Shown here: positions 1 to 6,422 of the stretch, piece by piece
Position numbering within the stretch: the first letter of the stretch is position 1
Layout: every line of letters starts with the position of its first letter
From: Deltaproteobacteria bacterium
GTDB taxonomy: Bacteria > Myxococcota > Myxococcia > Myxococcales > Myxococcaceae
Direction: 5' to 3'
DNA length: 9,552 nt
Assembly: GCA_016875515.1 (NCBI GenBank)
Contig: VGRA01000065.1
Span: 1 to 9,552 of the forward strand
Position numbers and translations under genes: made by a program
Notes under the pieces: model-generated
The model's input: the letters and a program-made list of their open reading frames with translations, nothing else
What the model was told of the DNA's origin: nothing
The model's database searches: none

Positions 1-115
1 GCAGTTCCATCTTCTCCCGCGCCCGCATGCCAATGGTGAGTGTCACACCCACCATCACCACGAGCATCAGCAGCGTGAGCGCAAACAGCACCAGCGTCTG
101 TCCACGGTTTTTCAT
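1..115 (-). CDS. TadG-like Tad/Flp pilus protein, N-terminal part
   Basis: Only the first 38 codons are in the window; the gene runs off the left edge. The product starts MKNRGQTLVLFALTLL and continues with a single hydrophobic helix (about residues 7-30) followed by a charged stretch (RAREKMEL). An RGQ motif directly before a long membrane helix is typical of TadG-like proteins (N-terminal Flp-pilus-assembly TadG domain), which are anchored in the inner membrane with the bulk outside. Unlike the TadE neighbour, there is no glutamate at +5 after the glycine, so prepilin-peptidase processing is not predicted. The ATG lies 2 bases after the TadE-like stop codon, so the two genes are almost certainly co-transcribed and perhaps translationally coupled. 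Seen: hydrophobic N-terminus, RGQ motif, gene pairing. Inferred: family membership. The C-terminal domain cannot be judged. Confidence 0.7.
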   Translation of the reverse strand, partial: MKNRGQTLVLFALTLLMLVVMVGVTLTIGMRAREKMEL

Positions 116-117
116 GT

Positions 118-843
118 TCAGAGGCTCGCAGGGGAGTTGGGGCAGTTGCGGCCAATCTCGACGGCCGGGGTCATCATCCGCAGCCGGTGGCCGGTGCGGA
201 TGGGGAAGTCGTACTGGCCGCGGAAGGCCCGGTTCCGCATCTCGCCGAGCACCCGGGACGTGGACGGGCTGTCGCCCTCCTTCATCCACCGCGCGTTCTG
301 CGCGGGGCTGAGCGGGTTGACGCCAAAGTACGGGATGGCCCCCACGGCGGCCAGGTAGGACCGCGCCATCACCCAGTTGGCGAACGGGATCTTCATGGGG
401 AACCAGAAGACCATGTCCACCACGAGCTCGATGCGCGAGTCCGGGTGCCAGCGGTCGTCGAAGCTGTCCTTGATGTCCCGCTGCGGCTGCCGGTCCAGCT
501 GCTTCTGGATCCACACGATGGCCCCGAACCGCGTCCCGTCCACGCCCGGCAGGTACATGTTCCCCTGGCGCAGCATGAACGCCGTCATCAGGCTGCTGGC
601 GCTGTTCACGTTGGCAAACGTGGGGAGCACCGCTGCCACCGCGGCGTGCGTCATGGCCCGGCAGTCCCCCACGTTCACGGACCCTGCGCGGGTGGCCCGG
701 AACGCGGCGTACTCGGCCATGATCCGGCCGTTGAGCATCAGGAACAGCTGCAGCGTGCCGAGGATCACGAACAAGGCGAGCGGCATGGTCAACGCCGTCT
801 CGACCGCTGCCTGCCCCCGCTGACTCCGTCTGGTGGACCCCAT
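118..843 (-). CDS. TadE-like pseudopilin-type protein
   Basis: Predicted minor pseudopilin or inner-membrane protein of a Tad/Flp secretion or pilus system. The 241-residue product begins with a short basic leader (MGSTRRSQRG) followed by QAAVE. The glycine at 10 and glutamate at 15 (the +5 position after the G/Q bond) form the prepilin-peptidase type site known from TadE-family proteins. A single membrane helix covers about residues 18-37, then GRIMAEYAAFRATRAG, the usual TadE-domain continuation (loss of contact with the membrane, AA..ATRAG). The remaining 180 residues are polar and presumably extracytoplasmic; they contain cysteines at 61 and 234 that could form a disulphide. The start codon gives the expected short leader, but no strong Shine-Dalgarno sequence precedes it. 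It lies 100 bases downstream of xdhB on the same strand and 2 bases before the TadG-like gene. Family assignment is firm for the N-terminus; the C-terminal part I do not recognise. Confidence 0.8.
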   Translation of the reverse strand: MGSTRRSQRGQAAVETALTMPLALFVILGTLQLFLMLNGRIMAEYAAFRATRAGSVNVGDCRAMTHAAVAAVLPTFANVNSASSLMTAFMLRQGNMYLPGVDGTRFGAIVWIQKQLDRQPQRDIKDSFDDRWHPDSRIELVVDMVFWFPMKIPFANWVMARSYLAAVGAIPYFGVNPLSPAQNARWMKEGDSPSTSRVLGEMRNRAFRGQYDFPIRTGHRLRMMTPAVEIGRNCPNSPASL

Positions 844-943
844 GACGGAATCATCGCCAATGCCGCGACAAAAGTCCCATCGGACAGGTGGCCGCGCCCG
901 GAAGGCGCTGCCCTCCCCACCCTTGCCTACATGTCTGGCGGCG

Positions 944-3253
944 TCAGCGCACGCGGGCGGCCACCACGGCCCGGAGCACCGCCTCCGGCGTGCAGGGGAC
1001 GCCCAGCTTCACCTCGCGCCCCGAAGGCCCGAACGACGAGACCGCGTGCCGCAGCGCAGTCACCACCCCGAGCGCCAGCATGAACGGCGGCTCGCCCACG
1101 GCCTTGGACCCGTGGATGACCCCGTCCTGCGGGGCCTGCTCGAGCAGCTGCACCCGGAAGTCCTCCGGGGCGTCCCCCAGTGAGGGGATCTTGTAGGTGT
1201 CCGGGGAGTGGGTCAGCAGCTTCCCCTGGGCGTTGAACAGCAGCTCCTCGCAGGTGAGCCAACCCAGCCCCTGGACGAAGGCCCCCTCCACCTGCCCCCG
1301 GTCAATGTTGGGGACGAGCGAGCGGCCCGCGTCATGGAGGATGTCCACGCGCGTGACGCGGTGCTCGCCGGTGAGCCCTGACAGCTCCACCTCCACCACC
1401 GCCGCCCCGTAGGCGAAGTAGTGGAAGGGGCGCCCTCGGCCCGTGCGCGGATCAAAGTGGATGCCCGGGGTCCGGTAGTAGCCCGTCGCCGACAGCGGCA
1501 CCTGTCGCAGGTAGGCCTCCCGGGCCAGGCGCACCATGGGCACGGATTGGCCGCGCGCGTGGACCGCGTTGCCGTGGAAGGAGAGCTCCCCCGCCTCCTC
1601 TGCGGGCACCCCGAGCAGGGCCGCAGCCACCGGGCGCAGCCGCTCCCGCAGCTGGGCGCAGGCCTCCGCCACCGCCTGCCCGTTCAGGTCCGCGCCGCTG
1701 GAGGCCGCCGTGGCGGAGGTGTTGGGCACCTTGTCCGTGGCGGTGTTCATCACCCGCACGCGGTCCGCACAGACGCCCAGCTCGTGCTCGCAGAGCACGC
1801 GCATCTTGGTGTGCAGCCCCTGCCCCATCTCCGTGCCGCCGTGGTTCAGCTGCACCGAGCCGTCCGTGTACATCACCACCAACGCCCCGGCCTGGTTGAG
1901 GAAGCCGGTGGTGAAGGAGATGCCGAACTTGACCGGCTGGAAGCCAATGCCCCGCCGCAGGTGCGTGGCACTGCGGTTCCACGCGTCCACCTGCGCGCGC
2001 CGGGACGCGTAGTCGCTGCTCTCAAGCAACTCCGCGCGCAGCCGCGTCAGCCGGTTGTCCGTCACCAGCTGGCCATAGGGGGTCTCGTTCCGGGGGGCGT
2101 CCGCGTAGAAGTTCCTGGCGCGCACCACCGCCGGGTCCAGCCCCAGCCGCTCCGCGGCCCGGTTCAGCACCTCCTCCATCACCAGCATGCCCTGCGGCCC
2201 GCCGAAGCCGCGGAACGCGGTGTTGGAGGGGAGGTTGGTGCGGCACACCTGCCCAACGAACCGGCAGGCGGGGACGTAGTAGGCGTTGTCCAGGTGGAAC
2301 AGCGCCCGGTCCATGATGGCCCGGGAGAGATCTGTGGCCCAGCCGCCGTCCGAATAGAGCCGGGCATCCAGCCCCAGCAGGTGCCCCTCGGCGTCGAAGC
2401 CCGCCTCGAACCGGGCAAGGAACGGGTGGCGCTTGCCCGTCTGCGCCATGTCCTGGTCCCGGTTGAGCCACAGCTTCACCGGGCGGCCCAGCTTCACCGC
2501 GGCGAGGGACGCCAGCACCGCGAAGGGCGCCGCCTGCGTCTCCTTGCCCCCGAAGCCGCCGCCCATCCGCGGCACCTCCACCGTCACCTGGTGGCTTCCC
2601 CACCCGAGCGCGTGGGCCACGAGGTGCTGCACCTCCGAGGGGTGCTGCGTGGAGCAGTACACCTTGAGCGCTCCGCCCTCCTCCGGGACGGCCAGCGACA
2701 CCTGCGTCTCCAGGTAGAAGTGGTCCTGCGCCCCGCTGCGCACCTCGCCGGAGAAGCGCAACGGCGCGAACGCGAGCGCCCCGTCCACCTCGCCCTGGGA
2801 GATGGCCTGCGGCGGGCCGAGGAAGCTCTCCGCCGAGATGGCCTCCTCCAGGGACAGCACGGGCTGGAGCGGCTCCAGTTCCATCTCCACGAGAGACGCG
2901 CCGGCCCGGCACGCAGCCGGGCTGTCCCCCACCACCAGCGCCACCGACTGGCCCAGGTACTCCACCGTCTCGGCGGCGAGCACCGGCTCGTCCTTCACCA
3001 CCGGGCCCACGTTGTTCTCGCCCGGGATGTCGGCGGCCAGCAGGACGGCGGAGATGCCGGGGAGCGCCCGGGCCCGCGTGGAGTCCACGCGCACGAGCCG
3101 CCCGCTCGCCACGGGCGAGGTCACCACCTGGGCGTGCAGCATCCGCGGCGGGGCAGGGAGATCATCCACGTACAGCGCCTCGCCCGTCACGTGGCGGTGG
3201 GCGCTCTCGTGCGGCGTGGGCCGGTGCAGCGGGCTGGACGGGTGGCTGGACAT
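944..3253 (-). CDS. xdhB: Xanthine dehydrogenase, molybdopterin-binding subunit
   Basis: Large subunit of a bacterial xanthine dehydrogenase, which hydroxylates hypoxanthine and xanthine to urate at a molybdenum cofactor and passes electrons to the FeS/FAD subunit. The product has 769 residues, close to the roughly 780 of Rhodobacter capsulatus XdhB. Matching motifs to the bovine enzyme with constant spacing gives Gln203 (STQHP; bovine Q767), Glu238 (GGFGGKE; E802), Arg316 (IMDRALFH; R880), Arg348 (NTAFRGFGG; R912) and the base Glu721 (KAVGEPP; E1261). The cofactor motif GGTEMGQG is at 472-479. E802 and R880 are the residues changed in aldehyde oxidases, so their presence supports a true purine-oxidising enzyme. 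The start is set by homology and by GGAGG nine bases upstream, inside the end of xdhA; the two genes are 2 bases apart. No XdhC insertion chaperone is in view. The naming follows R. capsulatus; E. coli uses xdhA for this subunit. Confidence 0.95.
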   Translation of the reverse strand: MSSHPSSPLHRPTPHESAHRHVTGEALYVDDLPAPPRMLHAQVVTSPVASGRLVRVDSTRARALPGISAVLLAADIPGENNVGPVVKDEPVLAAETVEYLGQSVALVVGDSPAACRAGASLVEMELEPLQPVLSLEEAISAESFLGPPQAISQGEVDGALAFAPLRFSGEVRSGAQDHFYLETQVSLAVPEEGGALKVYCSTQHPSEVQHLVAHALGWGSHQVTVEVPRMGGGFGGKETQAAPFAVLASLAAVKLGRPVKLWLNRDQDMAQTGKRHPFLARFEAGFDAEGHLLGLDARLYSDGGWATDLSRAIMDRALFHLDNAYYVPACRFVGQVCRTNLPSNTAFRGFGGPQGMLVMEEVLNRAAERLGLDPAVVRARNFYADAPRNETPYGQLVTDNRLTRLRAELLESSDYASRRAQVDAWNRSATHLRRGIGFQPVKFGISFTTGFLNQAGALVVMYTDGSVQLNHGGTEMGQGLHTKMRVLCEHELGVCADRVRVMNTATDKVPNTSATAASSGADLNGQAVAEACAQLRERLRPVAAALLGVPAEEAGELSFHGNAVHARGQSVPMVRLAREAYLRQVPLSATGYYRTPGIHFDPRTGRGRPFHYFAYGAAVVEVELSGLTGEHRVTRVDILHDAGRSLVPNIDRGQVEGAFVQGLGWLTCEELLFNAQGKLLTHSPDTYKIPSLGDAPEDFRVQLLEQAPQDGVIHGSKAVGEPPFMLALGVVTALRHAVSSFGPSGREVKLGVPCTPEAVLRAVVAARVR

Positions 3254-3255
3254 GC

Positions 3256-4722
3256 TCAGGCCCCTCCCCCGCCCACGTGGGCGGTGGCGGTGTGCGGGTG
3301 GGGCAGGCGCGGCACCGGCGTGCCGGCCGTCTCGTCGTGGAAGCCGCGCAGGAGGTTGCGCGCCACCAGCAGCCGGTAGGCCGCCGAGCCCCGGTGGTCC
3401 GTCAGCGGGGTGAAGTCACGGGTCAGCTCGTTCGCAGCTGCCGTCACCGTCTCCAGCCCCCACGGGTTGCCCACCAGCACCCGCTCGGCCGAGCGCGACC
3501 GCGCCGGCGTGGCCGCCATGCCCCCGTAGGCCAGCCGCGCCGCCGTCACCCGCCCCCCGTCGTCCAGCTGGACGAAGAAGGCGGCAGACACGGTGCTGAT
3601 GTCCATCTCCCGGCGCTTGCTCACCTTGTACGAACTTGCACGGGCGCCCGGCGGCAGGGGCGGCACCTCCACCGCCGCCAGCACCTCGCGGGGCCCCAGC
3701 GCCGTCTTGCGGTAGGCGAGGAAGAACTCCTCCGCGGGGACGCGCCGCTCGCCTGCTCGGCTGGCCAGGACGAACCGCGCCCCGAGCGCCAGCAGCACCG
3801 GCGCCAGGTCCCCAATGGGCGAGGCGGTGCACAGGTTGCCGCCCACCGTGGCGCGGTTCTTCACCTGCCGGGCGCCGAAGTAGCGCAGCATCCGCTCCAG
3901 CGGCGGCAGCTTGCCGCGGCTCCAGGCCTCCACGTCCGTGAGGAACGTTGCCGCACCCAGCCAGGCCGTGCCGTCCGGCTGCTCCCGGATGCCCCGCAGC
4001 GGCTCCAGCGCCTCCAGGGACACGAGCAGCGCCGGCTCGGCGTACCGCTTGGTTATCTCCAGCCCCAGGTCCGTGCCCCCCATCACCAGGCGCGCCGCCG
4101 GGTTGGCCTCCAGCACGTCCCACAGCTCCCCGAGCGACCCCGGGGTGACGAACCGCTGCGGCCCGGCGGAATAGGTGAGCTGCATGGGGCCGGGGGCGGC
4201 CCCCGCCAGCTGGTCCGAGAAGCGGTCCTTCGGGCAGCTGCCCGCCACCTGCTTCGCCGCGTCCCGGATGGACCGGTAGCCGGTGCAGCGGCACAGGTTA
4301 CCGCACAGCGCCGCGTCCAGCTTCCAGGGCTCGTCCAGGTCCGTGCGGTAGGCGGCCTCGAACAGCGACATCACCACGCCCGGCGTGCAGTACCCGCACT
4401 GGCTGCCGGCGTGCTCCACCAGCGCAGCCTGCGCCGGGTGCAGCCCCTCCGCGGAATTGAGCGCCTCCACCGTGTAGATCCGCTTGCCGTGCAGCATGGG
4501 CAGCAGCAGCAGACAGGAGTTGACGGCCCGGAAGCTGGGCTTGCCCTCCACGTCCTTCTCCACCACCACAACGGTGCAGGCCCCGCAGTCTCCCTCCGCG
4601 CACCCCTCCTTCGTGCCGGTCAGCCGCTGCGTGTCACGCAGGTAGCGGAGCAGCGTCGTGCTGGGCGCAATGCCGGAGAACTCGAGCCAACGGTCGTTGA
4701 GGCAGAAGCGGAGCGCGTTCAT
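3256..4722 (-). CDS. xdhA: Xanthine dehydrogenase, 2Fe-2S/FAD subunit
   Basis: Small subunit that takes electrons from the molybdenum subunit through two 2Fe-2S clusters to FAD and, in dehydrogenases, on to NAD+. The product has 488 residues. Order of domains: plant-ferredoxin-like domain with Cys41, Cys46, Cys49 and Cys70 (CAEGDCGAC plus a distant Cys); helical domain with Cys109, Cys112, Cys144 and Cys146 (CGYC and CRC, the C-x2-C-x31-C-x-C pattern); FAD domain with RLVMGGTDLGLE (211-222) and ATVGGNLCTASPIGDLAP (291-308); then a CO-dehydrogenase flavoprotein-type C-terminal domain. The frame is open to an ATG at 4821, but homology begins at MNALRFCLND, so I chose 4722; the extra 33 codons would overlap the small upstream frame and look like non-coding sequence. 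No strong ribosome site precedes 4722. Whether NAD+ or oxygen is the final acceptor cannot be read from the motifs alone, though two-subunit bacterial enzymes are usually dehydrogenases. Confidence 0.94.
   Translation of the reverse strand: MNALRFCLNDRWLEFSGIAPSTTLLRYLRDTQRLTGTKEGCAEGDCGACTVVVVEKDVEGKPSFRAVNSCLLLLPMLHGKRIYTVEALNSAEGLHPAQAALVEHAGSQCGYCTPGVVMSLFEAAYRTDLDEPWKLDAALCGNLCRCTGYRSIRDAAKQVAGSCPKDRFSDQLAGAAPGPMQLTYSAGPQRFVTPGSLGELWDVLEANPAARLVMGGTDLGLEITKRYAEPALLVSLEALEPLRGIREQPDGTAWLGAATFLTDVEAWSRGKLPPLERMLRYFGARQVKNRATVGGNLCTASPIGDLAPVLLALGARFVLASRAGERRVPAEEFFLAYRKTALGPREVLAAVEVPPLPPGARASSYKVSKRREMDISTVSAAFFVQLDDGGRVTAARLAYGGMAATPARSRSAERVLVGNPWGLETVTAAANELTRDFTPLTDHRGSAAYRLLVARNLLRGFHDETAGTPVPRLPHPHTATAHVGGGGA
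3263..3267 (-). promoter_or_regulatory. Ribosome binding site of xdhB
   Basis: On the minus strand a G-rich run containing GGAGG lies nine bases before the xdhB ATG and inside the last codons of xdhA. It supports the chosen xdhB start and independent re-initiation within the xdhA-xdhB message. Confidence 0.6.
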
Positions 4723-4769
4723 TCGGAGAGGCGGGAGCCTACCCCGGCTTGGCCCTCCGTGCGCGCGCT

Positions 4770-4946
4770 TCAAATGCGGGAGATGTCCAGCCCCCGTTCG
4801 CGGCGCACCGCCCGGTCCCACTCGTACAGCGCGTTCTGGTAGCGGGCCTGCGCCGCCAGGGTGCGCGCCGCCAGCCCCCGGGCCGCCCGCTCCAGATCCT
4901 CCAGCAGGTGCTCCGTGGGTGCCTTGGCCGTGTGGGTCTGTCCCAT
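4770..4946 (-). CDS. Small unknown protein upstream of xdhA (58 residues)
   Basis: A short frame encoding 58 residues, starting MGQTHTAKAP and ending RERGLDISRI, 47 bases before xdhA on the same strand. It is hydrophilic and strongly helix-forming: residues 12-50 are rich in Leu, Ala, Glu and Arg with no helix breaker except one Gly, and could form an amphipathic helix or short coiled coil. There is no signal peptide or membrane segment. The stretch AAQARYQNALYEWDRAV resembles the end of the inner helices of TolC-family outer-membrane efflux proteins, but this is too short to be a working channel. A moderate ribosome site (AGGGCGG) lies about seven bases before the ATG. The frame stays open a further 19 codons upstream to a TGA, with protein-like residues but no ATG or GTG. 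It may be an independent small protein, a leader peptide for the xdh operon or a gene remnant. I do not recognise a family. Confidence 0.55.
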   Translation of the reverse strand: MGQTHTAKAPTEHLLEDLERAARGLAARTLAAQARYQNALYEWDRAVRRERGLDISRI

Positions 4947-5096
4947 GACGGGACCGCCCTGCAGCCGCCGGACCAGCTCACCCTGCCCCGCAGGCCCCCG
5001 AATTCACTGTACCGAGCGTGACCGCGGGGTGCGCAGGGGGGGCGCCCTGCAGAAGAGGCTGCGCGCCCGAAGAGCCAAAGGTGTAAGCCCCCGGCC
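4947..5096. promoter_or_regulatory. Divergent promoter region between xdh and patatin genes
   Basis: This 150-base gap separates the minus-strand small ORF/xdhAB group from the plus-strand patatin gene, so promoters for both should lie here. I found no convincing -35/-10 pair. The least G+C-rich part is around 5000-5012 (gaattcactgtac), and a weak -10-like TACAGT on the minus strand lies in it. The hexamer CCCTGC or its complement occurs exactly at 4957-4962, 4981-4986, 5033-5038 and 5045-5050, with a partial copy (GCAGG) at 4990-4994. A ten-base direct repeat, CGCCCTGCAG, occurs at 4955-4964 and 5043-5052. These could be operator sites, but no regulator gene is adjacent. Confidence 0.4.
5033..5050. 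repeat. Inverted repeat upstream of patatin gene
   Basis: GCAGGG and CCCTGC form a perfect six-base inverted repeat with a six-base G-rich loop, ending 46 bases before the patatin ATG. A smaller one (CCTGC-CCC-GCAGG) lies at 4982-4994. It could be an operator half-site pair or an mRNA hairpin in the 5' leader. In G+C-rich DNA such short repeats also arise by chance. Confidence 0.35.
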
Positions 5097-5975
5097 ATGT
5101 CCAACGCCCCCTCGCTCGCGCAGCGCCTCCGGGGACGCCGGGTGGGCGTGGTGATGTCTGCCGGCTTCTTCGGCTTCTTCGGACACGTCGGCTTCTGGAA
5201 GGCGCTCACGGCAGCCGGCATCTCGCCCAGCGCCTGGGCCGGCACCTCCGCTGGCGGCATGGTGTCTGCCTTCGCCGCCGCAGGGGCGCGGGTGGAGGCG
5301 GTGGAGGCCCTGGTGTGCGGCCTTTCGAAGCGGGACTTCTGGGACCCGGACTACCTCGGCGTCCTCCGCGGCGCCTTCACACGTGGCCACCAGCCTACGG
5401 GACTGCTGCGCGGCCGGCGCTTCGCGGCGCTGCTCCGCCAGCACCTCCCCACCGAGCGGATAGAGGACTGCCCCACGCCGCTGCTGCTGGTGGCCGCGGA
5501 CCTCTCCCGCGGGGTCCCAGCGCTGCTCGCCTCCGGCCCCCTCTCCTCCGCCGTCCACGCCACGTGCGCCTACCCCGGGCTGTTCCAGTCCGTGGAGCGC
5601 GAGGGGACGTTGCTCTGGGACGGGGGGCTCGTGGACAAGGCGCCGCTGCTGGCCCTTGCGGACAGCCCCGCGGGGCGCGCGCTGGACACCTTCCTCGTCC
5701 ACTACCTGCCCACCCGAAGGCCCGCCCCTGCCGTGGGGCCGCTGGCGTATGCGAGGGGCCTGTCCACCGGCATGGCCACGCTGCGCCACGAGCACTTCCG
5801 CGTCCAGGTGGAGGCGCTGAGGGCGCGCGGTGCGGAGGTGGTGGTGCTGGAGGGCCACCTGCCCGCCGTCAGCCCCTCCTCGCTCGCCACCGGGCGGGCG
5901 GCGCTGCACGCCGGCTTCGAGCAGGCCTCCGCGGCCTTGGAGGGCCCGGTGCCTGCAGGGGCCACCGCGGCCTAG
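5097..5975 (+). CDS. Patatin-like phospholipase family protein
   Basis: Predicted serine acyl hydrolase of the patatin family, acting on phospholipids or other acyl lipids with a Ser-Asp dyad. The 292-residue product has the nucleophile elbow GTSAG at 49-53 (Ser51) and the dyad aspartate in WDGGLVDKAP (Asp175, DGG motif), with the usual spacing of the family. The glycine-rich oxyanion loop, normally GGGxRG before a helix, here reads MSAGFFGFFGHVGFWKAL (20-37): the Arg/Lys is replaced by Phe and the loop appears one residue longer. There is no signal peptide or transmembrane segment, so the protein is probably cytoplasmic or peripheral on a membrane. The ATG gives a compact N-terminus just before the loop; a weak ribosome site (AAGGTG) sits about 13 bases upstream. 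The gene stands alone on its strand, divergent from the xdh group and convergent with the CoA-binding gene 12 bases away. Substrate unknown. Confidence 0.86.
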   Translation: MSNAPSLAQRLRGRRVGVVMSAGFFGFFGHVGFWKALTAAGISPSAWAGTSAGGMVSAFAAAGARVEAVEALVCGLSKRDFWDPDYLGVLRGAFTRGHQPTGLLRGRRFAALLRQHLPTERIEDCPTPLLLVAADLSRGVPALLASGPLSSAVHATCAYPGLFQSVEREGTLLWDGGLVDKAPLLALADSPAGRALDTFLVHYLPTRRPAPAVGPLAYARGLSTGMATLRHEHFRVQVEALRARGAEVVVLEGHLPAVSPSSLATGRAALHAGFEQASAALEGPVPAGATAA

Positions 5976-5993
5976 GAGGCGGCGTCCTCAGCC
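5969..5993. terminator. Weak hairpin between convergent genes
   Basis: GGC and AGGA pair with TCCT and GCC around a seven-base loop, with a two-base internal mismatch. The hairpin straddles the 12-base gap between two converging stop codons, a place where a shared terminator would be expected. There is no T-run on either side, so it is at best a weak candidate. Confidence 0.2.
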
Positions 5994-6422
5994 CAGCAAC
6001 CGCTCGTGCTCCACCAGGATGCACCGGTCCTGCACCACGTCCAGCCCCGCGGCCAGCAGCCGCTCCGCCGCCTCGTCGTTGCGGATGCCCAGTTGGAACC
6101 ACGCCGCCTTCGCCCCGCTGGCGATGATGTCCTCCACGTGGGGCCCAATGTCCCCCGGGCGCCGGAAGACGTTCACCAGGTCCACCCCGCCGGGGATGTC
6201 CCGCAGGGCCCGGTACACCGGCTCCCCGAGGATGCGCGTCACCTCCGGGTAGTACACGGGCACCGGCACCACCACGTACCCGGCCCGCTGCAGGTAGCGC
6301 GGCACCGAAAACGCCGGCTGCGCCGCCTGCGCCTCCGTCTTGATACCCAGCACCGCAATGCGCCCGCAGCGCTGCAGCAGCCCGCGCAGGTCGTCGTCCG
6401 TCGCCAGTTCCCGGCCACTCAC
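5988..6422 (-). CDS. CoA-binding domain protein (YccU type)
   Basis: Single-domain protein of the CoA-binding_2/YccU family, a Rossmann-fold related to the CoA-binding part of succinyl-CoA synthetase; the physiological role is unknown. The product has 144 residues when started at GTG 6422. Family hallmarks in order: RIAVLGIKTE (21-30, first strand and nucleotide loop), VPRYLQRAGYVVVPV (40-54), ILGEPVYRALRDIP (64-77), VDLVNVFRRP (80-89), GAKAAWFQLGIRNDEAA (103-119) and DRCILVEHERL (132-142). The length is normal for the family. I chose the GTG because it overlaps the preceding lipoprotein stop as GTGA, with a G-rich stretch just upstream, and because the family motifs begin shortly after. An upstream ATG at 6473 would add a Gly/Ala-rich stretch encoded inside the lipoprotein gene. 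Likely translated by coupling with the lipoprotein gene. Confidence 0.88.
   Translation of the reverse strand: MSGRELATDDDLRGLLQRCGRIAVLGIKTEAQAAQPAFSVPRYLQRAGYVVVPVPVYYPEVTRILGEPVYRALRDIPGGVDLVNVFRRPGDIGPHVEDIIASGAKAAWFQLGIRNDEAAERLLAAGLDVVQDRCILVEHERLLG

Noticed and set aside
864..879. Possible sigma-54 promoter (TGGGAC-N5-TCGCG on the minus strand) before the TadE-like gene
   Set aside because: The GG and GC pairs are spaced correctly, but other consensus positions differ and transcription would begin only about ten bases before the start codon, leaving little room for a ribosome site.
894..908. GCGCC-CGGAA-GGCGC hairpin after xdhB as a terminator
   Set aside because: Five-base stem without a following T-run; such short G+C hairpins are expected by chance here.
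187..1083. Plus-strand open frame opposite the TadE-like gene and the end of xdhB
   Set aside because: It spans two real minus-strand genes and their gap, and its His/Arg/Pro-rich product has no domain.
1421..3379. Long plus-strand open frame (652 codons) opposite xdhB
   Set aside because: Its product is dominated by His, Arg, Val and Gln with no domain, the usual antisense shadow of a G+C-rich gene, while the minus strand encodes an unmistakable xanthine dehydrogenase subunit.
4722..4821. N-terminal extension of XdhA starting at ATG 4821
   Set aside because: The extra 33 codons are not part of the family, overlap the small upstream ORF and have shadow-like composition.
3277..4842. Plus-strand open frame (521 codons) antisense to xdhA
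   Set aside because: Same composition bias and no recognisable motif; xdhA on the other strand carries all expected cysteine and FAD motifs.
4739..5260. Minus-strand frame of 173 codons across the divergent intergenic region
   Set aside because: It starts inside the patatin gene, is Arg/Pro/Trp-rich in the manner of shadows, and runs in a different frame from the more credible 58-residue ORF.
5315..6127. Plus-strand frame of 270 codons over the patatin gene
   Set aside because: Low-complexity Arg/Pro/Ala product overlapping patatin and the CoA-binding gene; an out-of-frame shadow.
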